Below are positions 16,697 through 25,281 of a stretch of 64,000 nucleotides of DNA, in pieces. The position numbers were made by a program, and so were the translations under genes. Origin of the DNA: Bacillus sp. Cs-700 (GTDB lineage: Bacteria; Bacillota; Bacilli; Bacillales; Guptibacillaceae). Within the stretch, counting starts at the first letter, position 1. Each line of letters opens with the position of its first letter. Under the pieces are notes generated by a model that saw nothing but the letters and a program-made list of their open reading frames with translations, was not told the DNA's origin and did not search any database. The stretch spans positions 4,078,001 to 4,142,000 of the forward strand of contig NZ_CP041063.1 of assembly GCF_011082085.1 (NCBI RefSeq), read 5' to 3'.

Positions 16697-16725
16697 TTTA
16701 TAAATAATAGCATAAAATTTTACAA
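16697..16725 (-). promoter_or_regulatory. promoter of the OFA-DUF2294-fdhF operon
   Basis: On the minus strand TTGTAA (16725-16720), a 17-base spacer and TATAAA (16702-16697). Transcription would begin near 16690, just before the first paired base of RNA unit 1 at 16687, which supports the leader model. Confidence 0.6.
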
Positions 16726-16765
16726 CCAATCAATAAATAATTGTAGTTTAGTAGAATCGAGCGAA

Positions 16766-16990
16766 TCATTTAGATCGGTTTTTAATCTTCTTATGAATGA
16801 AAAAAGATAGTAGAGCAGAGGTTGCCAGTACAATAATGGTTACTAAAAAAGAATTTTCAGCACTTGTATAATTACCTGCGCTAGAGTAGGAGGATTGGTT
16901 ATGGAAAACAGTGAAAAAAATTCCTGATAAGAGCTGTAAACAAAAAAATAACACGATAAAACTGCTAACGAATGAGAAGTAATTCTTCAT
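16766..16990 (-). CDS. small two-helix membrane protein
   Basis: A 74-residue protein with an N-terminal hydrophobic segment (about residues 5-28) and a second helix (about 48-66), joined by a Ser/Tyr/Asn-rich polar loop and ending in a basic tail (HKKIKNRSK). The ATG follows GAAAGGAAC with good spacing. No family recognised; the gene is isolated upstream of the OFA operon promoter. Confidence 0.6.
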   Translation of the reverse strand: MKNYFSFVSSFIVLFFCLQLLSGIFFTVFHNQSSYSSAGNYTSAENSFLVTIIVLATSALLSFFIHKKIKNRSK

Positions 16991-17184
16991 CAGTATTGTT
17001 CCTTTCTATAATCAATAAAGCTATCTTAAACGGCTTATTAATAGTACTTCGCGTTTCGTATCGATTACTAGGGGAGAAAAATTAAAGCTACACGTATCCT
17101 TGATTGTAATAACTGTTTCACCTTCCAAAAAGAGGGGAATGGTAGAAACAGACTTTGCAATTTCTGTTTAGGGAGGACAAAATC

Positions 17185-18072
17185 GTGAAACGTGCTATGC
17201 TCATAATAAATCCATCGTCTGGTAAAGAAAAAGCAATGAATTACGAAGAAGAAGCAGTAAACATCTTACAAAAAAATCATGTTGACGTTACAGTGAAATA
17301 TACTGAAAAAGAAGGGGATGCGATCCGTTTTGCTAAAGCCGCATGCGAGAATCATTTTAACACGCTTGTCGCAATGGGGGGAGACGGAACGATTAATGAA
17401 GCCATTAATGGATTAGCAAGTGAGTCGGAGCGCCCTGATTTTGGCTTCATTCCTTTAGGGACGGTTAATGATTTCGCAAGAGCGCTCGGCATACCAATGC
17501 AACCGAAAAAGGCGCTAAAAGTTCTAGCACAACAGCATACTAAACCGGTCGATATCGGACGTATTAATAACCAGTACTTTATGAATGTGCTTGCTGTAGG
17601 AGCGATTGCAGAAGCCGTATATGATGTGACGCCTGAGCAAAAATCCAAATTTGGACCGCTTGCTTATTTAATTGAAGGTGGAAGAGCGTTAAAAGATAAA
17701 ACACCGTTTAACCTAAAAGTGACTTATGATGGGAAACAATGGAATGGAGAAGCGTACATCATGCTGATTGCTTTAACGAATTCAGTAGGAGGGATTCAGT
17801 CTTTCGCCCAGCATGCTGAAGTGAATGATGGGTATTTTCACGTTTTTATTTTAAGAGAATTTTCTCTACCTAAAGTTTTTAAGATCATTCCAGATCTATT
17901 TACTGGCCATTTACAAGATAACGCTCAAGTAGAATATTTCCCTGCCTCTAGTCTAAAAGTAGAGTCAGATCATGAACTTGTCGTTAATATTGATGGGGAT
18001 GAAGGTGTACATCTTCCATTTGAAGCAGAAGTGATGCACAACGAACTACATATTTTTGTTCCTGAAGAGTAG
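17185..18072 (+). CDS. diacylglycerol kinase-like lipid kinase (YegS/BmrU family)
   Basis: A 295-residue DAGK-catalytic-domain protein. The nucleotide-binding elements are INPSSGKEKA (residues 7-16), VAMGGDGTINEAINGL and the substrate-site FIPLGTVNDFARALG; the later NIDGDEG completes the active site. The family phosphorylates diacylglycerol or related lipids at the inner membrane face. GTG at 17185 follows GGGAGGA at the correct distance; an upstream frame to 17155 lacks this. B. subtilis DgkB is the essential recycler, while paralogues such as BmrU are uncertain, so I give no symbol. Confidence 0.88.
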   Translation: MKRAMLIINPSSGKEKAMNYEEEAVNILQKNHVDVTVKYTEKEGDAIRFAKAACENHFNTLVAMGGDGTINEAINGLASESERPDFGFIPLGTVNDFARALGIPMQPKKALKVLAQQHTKPVDIGRINNQYFMNVLAVGAIAEAVYDVTPEQKSKFGPLAYLIEGGRALKDKTPFNLKVTYDGKQWNGEAYIMLIALTNSVGGIQSFAQHAEVNDGYFHVFILREFSLPKVFKIIPDLFTGHLQDNAQVEYFPASSLKVESDHELVVNIDGDEGVHLPFEAEVMHNELHIFVPEE

Positions 18073-18090
18073 GACGCCTACTCTTTTTTT
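18065..18090 (+). terminator. intrinsic terminator overlapping the lipid kinase stop codon
   Basis: AAGAGTAGG (18065-18073), loop, CCTACTCTT (18077-18085) and T-run. Confidence 0.85.
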
Positions 18091-18195
18091 ACGTTGACTG
18101 GATGAATACTTAGTGCATCTCTAAATGTCCTGCTTCTTATTCTCTTTCTTCACGAATAGGCTAGTTGTGATGAAAACTGGGATGAGGTGGAGAGT

Positions 18196-19143
18196 ATGAG
18201 GCAAAAAGTATTGTTTTTTGGAGACGTTGGGATTGATGACACGATTGCATTGTTATTTGCTTATTTATCTAAAGATGTAGAGGTTATTGGTATAGTAGCC
18301 TGTTACGGTAATGTGTCGAAGAAGCAAACAACGAGGAATGTGCGTTATTTATTGAAAGAAGTGGGCCGAACAGATATCCCTGTAATGGGTGGTGCGGAAA
18401 AACCAATGACAGGGGAGGTACCAACGTATTATCCGAATGTTCACGGTCCAGAAGGTTTAGGTCCGATTACGCCACCACCAAATGAAGCAGAGCCGTTAGA
18501 AAACTTCTTTGAAGTGATCCCTCTCATTGAAAAATATCGAGAAGATTTAGTTATCGTTAATGTGGGCAGAATGACTTCCCTCGCAACGTTGTTTCTTCTC
18601 TATCCTGATACAATGAAAATGATTAAATCTTTTTATATTATGGGGGGAGCATTTAATGTGCCAGGGAACGTCACTCCGAGTGCAGAAGCGAACTTTTATG
18701 CGGATCCCGTTGCAGCCAATATCGTCATGAAGTACGCAGAGAATGTTTTCTTATTTCCACTAAACGTAACGATGCATGCTATTGTAACACCAGGAATGGT
18801 AAATTATATAGAAGCCAAAAGCAAGCCGCCTTTTCTTAAGGCGCTTTTAGATTATTATTACGAGGAATTTTATCAAAAGATGGTTCCGGATATTGAAGGA
18901 AGTCCCGTTCACGATGCGCTCACTTTAATGAGTGTCCAAGATAATAGCATCTGTACTTTTTACCGTACGCCAGTTGCAGTGGAAATTACTGGAGAGGCGC
19001 GGGGGCTTAGCATCGGTGATTTTAGAAAATCCTTTAAACAAGCAGAATTTGATAATAGGCCTGCACATCATGTGGCGATCGAACTGAATTATTTTATGTT
19101 TTATAAATTATTTATGGAAACCATGACGGGAGAGACATTTTAG
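18196..19143 (+). CDS. inosine/uridine-preferring nucleoside hydrolase family protein
   Basis: A 315-residue IUNH-type hydrolase, which cleaves N-glycosidic bonds of ribonucleosides for base salvage. The calcium motif appears as GDVGIDDTIAL, keeping the Asp before PG/VG and the DD pair but with Gly in place of the first Asp. SAEANFYADPVAA and SPVHDALTL supply ribose-binding residues and the catalytic-site His. The usual GPLTN segment reads VGRMTSLAT, lacking the Asn. These changes suggest a diverged substrate. ATG at 18196 follows GAGGTGG; the GTG at 18187 lies within that site. Confidence 0.82.
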   Translation: MRQKVLFFGDVGIDDTIALLFAYLSKDVEVIGIVACYGNVSKKQTTRNVRYLLKEVGRTDIPVMGGAEKPMTGEVPTYYPNVHGPEGLGPITPPPNEAEPLENFFEVIPLIEKYREDLVIVNVGRMTSLATLFLLYPDTMKMIKSFYIMGGAFNVPGNVTPSAEANFYADPVAANIVMKYAENVFLFPLNVTMHAIVTPGMVNYIEAKSKPPFLKALLDYYYEEFYQKMVPDIEGSPVHDALTLMSVQDNSICTFYRTPVAVEITGEARGLSIGDFRKSFKQAEFDNRPAHHVAIELNYFMFYKLFMETMTGETF

Positions 19144-19335
19144 AAAGTGAAACCAATTCTTGTTATTTTTCGTAAAGAGAGTAAAATCGATAAGAAAACA
19201 CCATTTTTTAGCTACCTAGAGGCATATGGACATTGATTAAGTAAGAGGTTGGTTCCCCTTATACAAGACATCTGTTGCGAATAGATTAAAATATAGAAAC
19301 GTAGCAAATGGAAGAAGTGAAGAGGGTGCTTGTAC

Positions 19336-19944
19336 TTGAACGACATTGAGAGAACGATGATTAATATCAGAATAGAAGGGACAAGTGTTCTTCAGAAACC
19401 AGATGACTTAACGATCATCGGTAGAGGAAGAAGTGCAGTTGTTTTTAAAATTCCGGATGAGCCAAAAGTTCTTAAAGTTTTTTATCCTGATTTTGTTCAT
19501 CTTGCTAGACTTGAAGCATCGATTTATCAAGATTTAAACAATAGTGATTACTACCCTTCTTTCTATGAAGGAGGAGAGGGGTATGTCGTATTAGAATATT
19601 TAGAAGGACTGACCTTTTACGAATGTTTAATTCAAGGCATTGTGATTACAGAGGAAATGATTACGAAAGTTGATTATGCTCTTAACTACGCGCGTAAGAA
19701 AGGGCTAAATCCTTCAGATACGCATCTCCAGAACGTTATGCTACTATCAAATGGGGAAGTTCGCGTCATTGATGTCGTTCGCTTTCGTCAAAGCAAAGTG
19801 TGTACACACTGGGAAGATCTTAAGGTAGCCTATGACCGCCTTTATTCATCTCGTTTCTTTCCGAAAAAATATCCAGTGTGGTTCGTGGAGATGATTATTC
19901 GCCTTTATCGTAAAGGCTTTATTCGATTGAAAAAAAGGAAGTGA
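19336..19944 (+). CDS. kinase-like (lipopolysaccharide kinase/serine-threonine kinase fold) protein
   Basis: A 202-residue protein with a compact eukaryotic-like kinase fold. Gly-rich loop IGRGRSAVVFKI, the lysine in KVLKVFY, hinge YVVLEYLEG, catalytic loop NPSDTHLQNVML with Asp and Asn, and metal motif IDVVRF in place of DFG. It resembles short Bacillus kinase-like proteins (YrzF-type). The target is unknown. TTG at 19336 follows AGAGGG with nine-base spacing. It ends seven bases before the AI-2E-type permease gene, so the two are cotranscribed. Confidence 0.75.
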   Translation: MNDIERTMINIRIEGTSVLQKPDDLTIIGRGRSAVVFKIPDEPKVLKVFYPDFVHLARLEASIYQDLNNSDYYPSFYEGGEGYVVLEYLEGLTFYECLIQGIVITEEMITKVDYALNYARKKGLNPSDTHLQNVMLLSNGEVRVIDVVRFRQSKVCTHWEDLKVAYDRLYSSRFFPKKYPVWFVEMIIRLYRKGFIRLKKRK

Positions 19945-19951
19945 AGACACA

Positions 19952-21052
19952 GTGCAACAATCGCGCTTATTTCGATTTTTTATTTGGCTTCTTCTTATTT
20001 TTACAGTGATTTGGGTTGGCAGTAAAATTGAATTTATTTTTCGACCTCTTGTCATCCTGGTCACAACATTAGCTTTTCCAATTATTGCAGCAGGAGTGTT
20101 TTATTACATTCTACGCCCTGTCATTGCTCTATTAGAAAAATGGAAAATACCAAGGCCACTCGGTATTCTTCTCGTTTATCTGGCGCTAGCTGGTGGTGTA
20201 ACGGGACTTGTTATTAGTATTGGTCCTGTACTTGTTGAGCAATTTAATAGTCTTGTAAAGGGTGCCCCAACGCTTGTCAATGATTTGCAATCCGCGATTA
20301 ACGACTGGCAGAGGAATCCGTACATAGCTAGAATTCTTCAAAGTGAAATGGTCGACATACAGGGATTGACCGATCGGATTTCTGGTTCAATTGGAGAAAT
20401 AAGCTCTTCTTTTGGAAATTACATCTTTTCAATCTTAAATGTTGTCACGAATGTGCTTGTTGGGATTGTTCTTCTTCCATTCATTTTGTTCTTTATGCTG
20501 AAAGATGGAAAAAAGCTGATGCCATCCTTACTTCGAGTCGTTCCTAAAGCTCACCGGAAAGAGGGGGCAAAAATACTAGAAGATATGGATGACGCGCTAA
20601 GCGGATTTATCCAGGGACAGCTGATTGTAAGTGTCTTTATCGGAACGTTTGTTTATATTTGGTATGTCATTATTGATCTTGATTATGCCTTAATCCTTGC
20701 GATGATTGCTCTCTTCCTTAACGTTGTCCCATTTATCGGACCGATAATCGGAACAGCACCAGGCGTCATCGTCGGACTCATCCAATCACCGTTAACAGCT
20801 CTATGGGTTGTTCTTGGTGTCATTGTGATTCAACAAATTGAAAGTAATCTTGTCTCCCCGCTTGTGATGGGGCGTAAACTGGACATTCATCCATTGACGA
20901 TCATCTTGCTCCTATTGGTGGCCAGTAGTCTCGCAGGGTTTCTCGGGCTTATTCTCGCCATCCCAACGTACGCAGTGCTAAAAGTAATCTTTACCCATAC
21001 GTATCGGTTAATTAAGTTGCAGCAACGAGGCAAGAATACAACAAACGAATAA
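19952..21052 (+). CDS. AI-2E family (UPF0118) membrane transporter
   Basis: A 366-residue polytopic protein of the AI-2E transporter/PerM family. Helices near residues 8-60 are followed by a soluble amphipathic segment (NSLVKGAPTLVNDLQSAI), then helices with family motifs PFILFFMLKDGKK, FIQGQLIVSVFIG, NVVPFIGPIIGTAPGVIVG and QQIESNLVSPLVMGRKL. Members have been linked to autoinducer-2 export or Na+/H+ antiport, so the substrate stays open. The start is GTG after AGGAAGTGA, seven bases downstream of the kinase-like gene. Confidence 0.9.
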   Translation: MQQSRLFRFFIWLLLIFTVIWVGSKIEFIFRPLVILVTTLAFPIIAAGVFYYILRPVIALLEKWKIPRPLGILLVYLALAGGVTGLVISIGPVLVEQFNSLVKGAPTLVNDLQSAINDWQRNPYIARILQSEMVDIQGLTDRISGSIGEISSSFGNYIFSILNVVTNVLVGIVLLPFILFFMLKDGKKLMPSLLRVVPKAHRKEGAKILEDMDDALSGFIQGQLIVSVFIGTFVYIWYVIIDLDYALILAMIALFLNVVPFIGPIIGTAPGVIVGLIQSPLTALWVVLGVIVIQQIESNLVSPLVMGRKLDIHPLTIILLLLVASSLAGFLGLILAIPTYAVLKVIFTHTYRLIKLQQRGKNTTNE

Positions 21053-21054
21053 AT

Positions 21055-21088
21055 AAAGACAGGTTCGCTAAGCGAACCTGTCTTTTTA
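21055..21088. terminator. bidirectional terminator
   Basis: AAAGACAGGTTCGCT (21055-21069) pairs with AGCGAACCTGTCTTT (21071-21085), then TT; shared by the permease gene and the convergent 3D-domain gene. Confidence 0.92.
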
Positions 21089-21886
21089 CTATTCAATAAC
21101 GCGTACCGTTACATCTTTGCGTCCCCAGTTAAGGGCGTTTTGTTGGTTTGGAATAAAAACATCAATTCGATTGTGATCGATGTCACCACCGATGTCAGCT
21201 GCAATTGCAGTTCCATATCCCTCCACTTCAACAATTGAGCCTAGGGGGATTTGATCTGGATCAACAGCAATCACTTTCGCATCAGGGTATTTTTCTAAAT
21301 CAATGCCCATCTTAGTAACGCCAGAACAACCGGTGCAGTTGGCCGTATAAGCTGTACTTTCAACAGTCATTTCTTTTCCAGCCGCCGAGTCAGGTGATGC
21401 CATTTGATCTAACGCTCTTCGTGTAGCTGGTCCAGCAATTCCATCAGCCGCTAGCCCTTTGTTACGCTGAAACTGTTCGACAGTAGCGACCGTTCCTGAA
21501 CCGTAAATTCCATCAACTTGTCCTTCATAGCCAGCTTGTTGAAGCTGACTTTGTATATGTATGACTTGCTTTCCAATATCGCCTCTTCTAAGTACTTGAA
21601 CCGCTTTGTTTGTTTCTGAGCCTGCAAGACCATCCACTTGCAAATTTCGGCTTTCTTGAAACGCAGCAACGGCATTTTCCGTAATACTACCAAAATAACC
21701 TGTTGCTGTGTGGTAAGGAAACATTCCTTTTGTCATTAAATAGTCTTGTAGTTCTTTCACATCTTCCCCAGAACTCCCATTTTGCATCGTTCGATCTCCT
21801 AATGCCGCTGAAGCAAAGGATGGTGTGGCTACAAAAATAGCACTTACGATTAGTAGCGCAGCTACGATTCTCATTTTTTGAACCAT
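21089..21886 (-). CDS. secreted peptidoglycan-binding protein with 3D domain (YocH/Rpf-like)
   Basis: About 265 residues. A signal peptide (residues 1-27, hydrophobic core VAALLIVSAIFVATPSFASA) leads to two PG_binding_1 repeats (about 35-95 and 97-160: GSSGEDVKELQDYL, GDIGKQVIHIQSQL) and a C-terminal 3D domain (TAYTANCTGCSGVT, then AADIGGDIDHNRIDVF with the three conserved aspartates). The 3D domain resembles lytic transglycosylase MltA/Rpf catalytic cores, so cell-wall cleavage is likely. AGGAGG precedes two adjacent ATGs (21889 and 21886); the second has better spacing. Confidence 0.88.
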   Translation of the reverse strand: MVQKMRIVAALLIVSAIFVATPSFASAALGDRTMQNGSSGEDVKELQDYLMTKGMFPYHTATGYFGSITENAVAAFQESRNLQVDGLAGSETNKAVQVLRRGDIGKQVIHIQSQLQQAGYEGQVDGIYGSGTVATVEQFQRNKGLAADGIAGPATRRALDQMASPDSAAGKEMTVESTAYTANCTGCSGVTKMGIDLEKYPDAKVIAVDPDQIPLGSIVEVEGYGTAIAADIGGDIDHNRIDVFIPNQQNALNWGRKDVTVRVIE

Positions 21887-22124
21887 CATTTCTCCTCCTT
21901 AAATGATTTTACATTACAAGTGAAACCATTCGGCTAGAAGAAACGATATTCGACGTTTTATCAACAATATACGACATTTTGATTAGAAAAAGACCAGATA
22001 ATGGAATGGTTGAACGATGAAAAGAGACTCAATTGGAATTGATCGTTGACTCTTTCACTTAAGAAAAGGAAAATGGAATGAGCATCGAAAAGAACGGGCT
22101 TGTAAGAAAGGGGAATCGCGTGTT

Positions 22125-22388
22125 GTGAAAGATCTTGACCGAAAGTGGATTCATTTGATTAACATCATCCTAGGAGTAATTATCGTTCCATATTCTATTC
22201 TTGAATTCGTCGCAGTCCTTAAGTTAGCTGACAATAATGACTATTTATTAGTCCCTATTGGGCTACTCGCACTCTGGCTAGTCCTGTATCTTGTTCAGTT
22301 AAAAAAGATGAAAACCCTCCTTACAATGGGCGCTGTTTTTCTAAATGTCTTCTACTTATTTTTTGTTATCCCGCAATTGCTTTATTAG
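22125..22388 (+). CDS. small three-helix membrane protein
   Basis: An 87-residue protein with three hydrophobic helices (about residues 9-30, 40-58 and 62-85). The GTG start follows AAGGGG at a slightly long distance. No recognised family. It has its own upstream space and no close neighbours in the same direction except the DJ-1 family gene 111 bases downstream. Confidence 0.6.
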   Translation: MKDLDRKWIHLINIILGVIIVPYSILEFVAVLKLADNNDYLLVPIGLLALWLVLYLVQLKKMKTLLTMGAVFLNVFYLFFVIPQLLY

Positions 22389-22499
22389 AAAACTTTCTGG
22401 ATCTTCATTAAGATGAATACTTTTATGAAAAGCGGGTATTGTACTAAAGTGGTCATAAAGATCAACAAAGTACTTAGAAGATAAAGGAGAGGAATTCAA

Positions 22500-23162
22500 A
22501 TGACTAAAGTATTAATGGTCGTAACAAATCATACAGAAATCGATTCAGAACACAAAACAGGGTTATGGCTTGAAGAGTTCGCTGTCCCTTATAACATCTT
22601 CAAGGAAAAAGGATATGATATTAAAGTAACTTCGATCCAGGGTGGCGAAGTTGAACTTGATCCAAATAGTATTCCAGAGGAAGATCCGAAAGAGTGGGAA
22701 GATGCACAGAACCAGCTTAAGAATACAACAAAGGTAACGAAAGAAGATGCGAATAACTTTGATGTTGTGTTCCTACCAGGTGGTCACGGTACGATGTTTG
22801 ACTTCCCAGATAGTGAAGTCCTACAGCATATTCTTCAGGAACAAGCTGAAGCTAATAAAATTATCGGCTCCGTTTGCCACGGTCCTGCTGGACTAGTAAA
22901 CGTTACGTATAAAGACGGTACTCCTCTTGTAAAAGGGAAGAAAGTAAGTGCCTTTACTGATTCTGAGGAACGAGAAATGGGACTTGTTGAGCAAATGCCA
23001 TTCTTGCTTGAATCAAAGCTACGTGAAAAGGGAGCGAACTTTGAGTTAGCAGATAACTGGTCCGTTTTTTCTGTTCGTGACGGTAACTTGATTACAGGAC
23101 AAAACCCTCAGTCAAGTGAAAGTGCTGCGAATAAAATCATTGAAGCAATTGAAGGAAAATAA
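22500..23162 (+). CDS. DJ-1/PfpI superfamily protein (Hsp31-like)
   Basis: A 220-residue class I glutamine-amidotransferase-like protein. The nucleophile elbow is GSVCHGPAGL with the reactive Cys, the acidic partner lies in TGLWLEEFA, and PGGHGTMFD precedes it. Layout fits the Hsp31/YDR533c branch, whose members have glyoxalase III, deglycase or holdase activity. The ATG follows GGAGAGG. Likely a stress protein against carbonyls; exact activity is not proven by sequence. Confidence 0.88.
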   Translation: MTKVLMVVTNHTEIDSEHKTGLWLEEFAVPYNIFKEKGYDIKVTSIQGGEVELDPNSIPEEDPKEWEDAQNQLKNTTKVTKEDANNFDVVFLPGGHGTMFDFPDSEVLQHILQEQAEANKIIGSVCHGPAGLVNVTYKDGTPLVKGKKVSAFTDSEEREMGLVEQMPFLLESKLREKGANFELADNWSVFSVRDGNLITGQNPQSSESAANKIIEAIEGK

Positions 23163-23210
23163 AAATATTCTTATCGTAATAAAGCAAAATGCATTGAATG
23201 ACTAAGGATT

Positions 23211-23246
23211 GAAAAGGAGTGGGCCTGTTCTGGTTCGCTCCTTTTC
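23211..23246 (+). terminator. terminator after the DJ-1 family gene
   Basis: GAAAAGGAG (23211-23219) pairs with CTCCTTTTC (23238-23246) around an 18-base loop; the tail contains only scattered T, so moderate strength. Confidence 0.6.
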
Positions 23247-23318
23247 TATGTTTGTTCTTTTTTCTAAAGAGGAACAGAGCAAGCATATGTAGAATGAATG
23301 AAGAAGAGGATGATGAGT

Positions 23319-23597
23319 TTGAAATTAATTTTATCTCACCCTTTTGTTAAGGTGACACGAAAAATAGAACGGAACGAGCAGAAAACGCTTGAGCAGGAGC
23401 ACGACTTAAAATTATATGAAGATCGTATTATCGTTGGGCAGGATCAATTTGCGATACAAGATGTGTTTGACATGTCGTATCGTTTTCAATCAACGCTATA
23501 TGGCTTTTTGTACCTTCATACTAATCGTGGTGTGGTTACGTTTATTATTAAAAAGGATCCAACGGTTTTTATTAATGAATACCGAAAGCTCATATAA
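23319..23597 (+). CDS. small hypothetical protein, PH/YokE-like beta fold possible
   Basis: About 92 residues, soluble, with alternating beta-strand-like segments (DLKLYEDRIIVGQDQFAIQDVFDMSYRF, LYGFLYLHTNRGVVTFII) reminiscent of bacterial PH-like domains. The start is uncertain: TTG at 23319 is eight bases after AGAGGA, while ATGs at 23298, 23310 and 23313 lack good ribosome binding sites. No neighbour suggests a role. Confidence 0.5.
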   Translation: MKLILSHPFVKVTRKIERNEQKTLEQEHDLKLYEDRIIVGQDQFAIQDVFDMSYRFQSTLYGFLYLHTNRGVVTFIIKKDPTVFINEYRKLI

Positions 23598-23675
23598 GGT
23601 ATAGGAAGCAAATTGGAAAAATAAATTAACTATAGCTTTGTTTAATGAAATTGAAACGAGTGAAGGGGGTAGGTT

Positions 23676-24545
23676 ATGATGGGGATCGACAAAAGAGTAG
23701 TGCTTTCTAATGGCGTTAAAATGCCTTGTTTAGGCTACGGTGTTTTTAAGATGAGCGATGAAGAAGTAATCAAAGGTGTTAAGGTTGCTTTGGAAGCAGG
23801 CTATCGAGGAATTGATACGGCTTCTTATTATGAAAATGAAGAAGCGGTTGGAATGGCGATAAAGGACTCGAGCGTTCCGAGGGAGGAAATCTTTCTTACT
23901 TCTAAAGTTTGGAATGATGAACAGGGATATAACGCTACATTAGCCGCGTTTGAGCGGTCGCTTGAGCGCCTCGGCACCGATTATCTCGATCTTTACTTAG
24001 TTCATTGGCCCGTACCGCACTTATTCCTTGAAACGTGGCAGGCTTTAGAAAAGCTCTATCATGAAGGGAAAGTTTGTGCGATTGGCGTAAGCAATTTTGA
24101 AACCCATCATCTTGAAGCCATTTCTCGGATCTCAACTGTGACACCGGTGCTTAATCAAATTGAGCTACATCCCGAATTAATTCAAGGCGAATTACGAGAT
24201 TATTGCCGATCAAAAGGAATCCGAGTTCAAGCATGGTCTCCGTTAAAGAGGGGTCAGGTGCTAAGTCATTCCGTTATTCAAGCCATCAGCGAACGTTATG
24301 GGAAAACCCCTGCTCAGGTTGTGATCAGATGGTGCTTACAGCATGACCTTCTTTTAAATGTAAAATCCACTCGTGAAGAACGAATTAAAGAAAATGCAGA
24401 TGTGTATGATTTCCAATTAACGGATGAAGAGATGACATCGATTGATTCGCTTCATGTAAATAGCCGTATCGCCCATCATCCAGATCATCTGGATTTCTAT
24501 GAAAGAACGGTTCCTGGTTTTAAAAAATCCAAATCTACCACCTAA
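23676..24545 (+). CDS. aldo/keto reductase (AKR5-type)
   Basis: A 289-residue NADPH-dependent aldo/keto reductase, like B. subtilis YtbE/YvgN. The catalytic tetrad is visible: Asp and Tyr in GIDTASYYENE, Lys in TSKVWND, His in YLVHWPV. Cofactor-binding parts are IGVSNF, NQIELHPE, WSPLKRG and the terminal KSTREERIKENADVYDF. Such enzymes reduce methylglyoxal and other aldehydes, matching the nearby DJ-1 family protein. AAGGGGGT precedes two in-frame ATGs (23676 and 23679). Confidence 0.92.
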   Translation: MMGIDKRVVLSNGVKMPCLGYGVFKMSDEEVIKGVKVALEAGYRGIDTASYYENEEAVGMAIKDSSVPREEIFLTSKVWNDEQGYNATLAAFERSLERLGTDYLDLYLVHWPVPHLFLETWQALEKLYHEGKVCAIGVSNFETHHLEAISRISTVTPVLNQIELHPELIQGELRDYCRSKGIRVQAWSPLKRGQVLSHSVIQAISERYGKTPAQVVIRWCLQHDLLLNVKSTREERIKENADVYDFQLTDEEMTSIDSLHVNSRIAHHPDHLDFYERTVPGFKKSKSTT

Positions 24546-24572
24546 AAAAGACGCCACTGGCGCCTTTTTTTT
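24545..24572. terminator. terminator between convergent aldo/keto reductase and cupin genes
   Basis: AAGACGCC and GGCGCCTT arms (one mismatch) around ACT, followed by nine T residues at about 24564-24572. Confidence 0.8.
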
Positions 24573-24577
24573 TGGAA

Positions 24578-25078
24578 CTACTGCTTAGTCCAGCTTTTTA
24601 TTAAGGGCCCATCCACTCCGAAAACGGGATCGAATTCAGGTACAGGCACATTTAGAATGTTTTCAAGAACCGTAGGACGCTCATTTGGCTCCCCAGTTCT
24701 AAGATCGTGATCGCGGCCATCTGGATAGGCGCCCACAACGAGAAAGTCGGAGGAAGCTTGTTCTCTTTTGTGACCAACTCCTGCGGGTATGACAACAACG
24801 TCTCCTTCTTCCACACGAATCGTTTCTCCTTTTTCACCCCCGAACGTAATCGAAGCTTCTCCTTTTACAATGGCAAGTACTTCGTGTGTATTGCTGTGAT
24901 AGTGGTGATAAGGAAAAACGCCATTTTGCCATGCGTTCGTCCAATTGTTCTTGTTAAAAAGGGCCATCGCATCCTGGTTTTCTAACGCAGCACGATAAAG
25001 GATAAGAGGATAGAAAGCGTTGTTTGGAATCTTGCCGTCATCACTAAAGTAAAGCGTTTTAATCATTTCTTTCTTCAT
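24578..25078 (-). CDS. cupin domain protein (YjlB-like)
   Basis: A 166-residue single-domain cupin. The metal-binding motifs are HHYHSNTHEVLAIVKGEASI (first motif, three His and Glu) and DVVVIPAGVGHKRE (second motif His). Asp/Gly-rich sequence after it (PDGRDHDLRTGEP) is typical of YjlB-type proteins. Activity unknown; possibly a dioxygenase, isomerase or sugar-binding protein. It starts upstream of the trehalose operon but reads away from it. Confidence 0.82.
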   Translation of the reverse strand: MKKEMIKTLYFSDDGKIPNNAFYPLILYRAALENQDAMALFNKNNWTNAWQNGVFPYHHYHSNTHEVLAIVKGEASITFGGEKGETIRVEEGDVVVIPAGVGHKREQASSDFLVVGAYPDGRDHDLRTGEPNERPTVLENILNVPVPEFDPVFGVDGPLIKSWTKQ

Positions 25079-25210
25079 TTCATCACTCCTTCTTTCTTAT
25101 GTATACGTTTTTGAGCAAAGTGAAACATGAGCGTTTAGGAAATGGAGTGAAGGGAATTTACCTACGAATCAATCCTTCCCCCTTGGGTTGAAAAAAGATG
25201 AGCTTTGGAG

Positions 25211-25239
25211 TTGACTAACCTGTCTATACAAGATAGACT
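25211..25239 (+). promoter_or_regulatory. promoter of the trehalose operon
   Basis: TTGACT (25211-25216), a 17-base spacer and TAGACT (25234-25239). The first TreR-type operator occupies the spacer, so a bound repressor would block RNA polymerase. Confidence 0.65.
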
Positions 25240-25270
25240 ACAAGGTGAAACATGAACTTGTCTATACAAG
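25219..25270 (+). promoter_or_regulatory. two TreR-type operators
   Basis: The motif TGTCTATACAAG occurs twice: in CCTGTCTATACAAG (25219-25232) and in the palindromic CTTGTCTATACAAG (25257-25270). These resemble the known TreR operator built on TTGTATATACAA. One lies between the -35 and -10 elements and the other about 20 bases after the -10, consistent with two-site repression by the TreR encoded at 29072. Confidence 0.85.
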
Positions 25271-25281
25271 ATGTTAAATAA

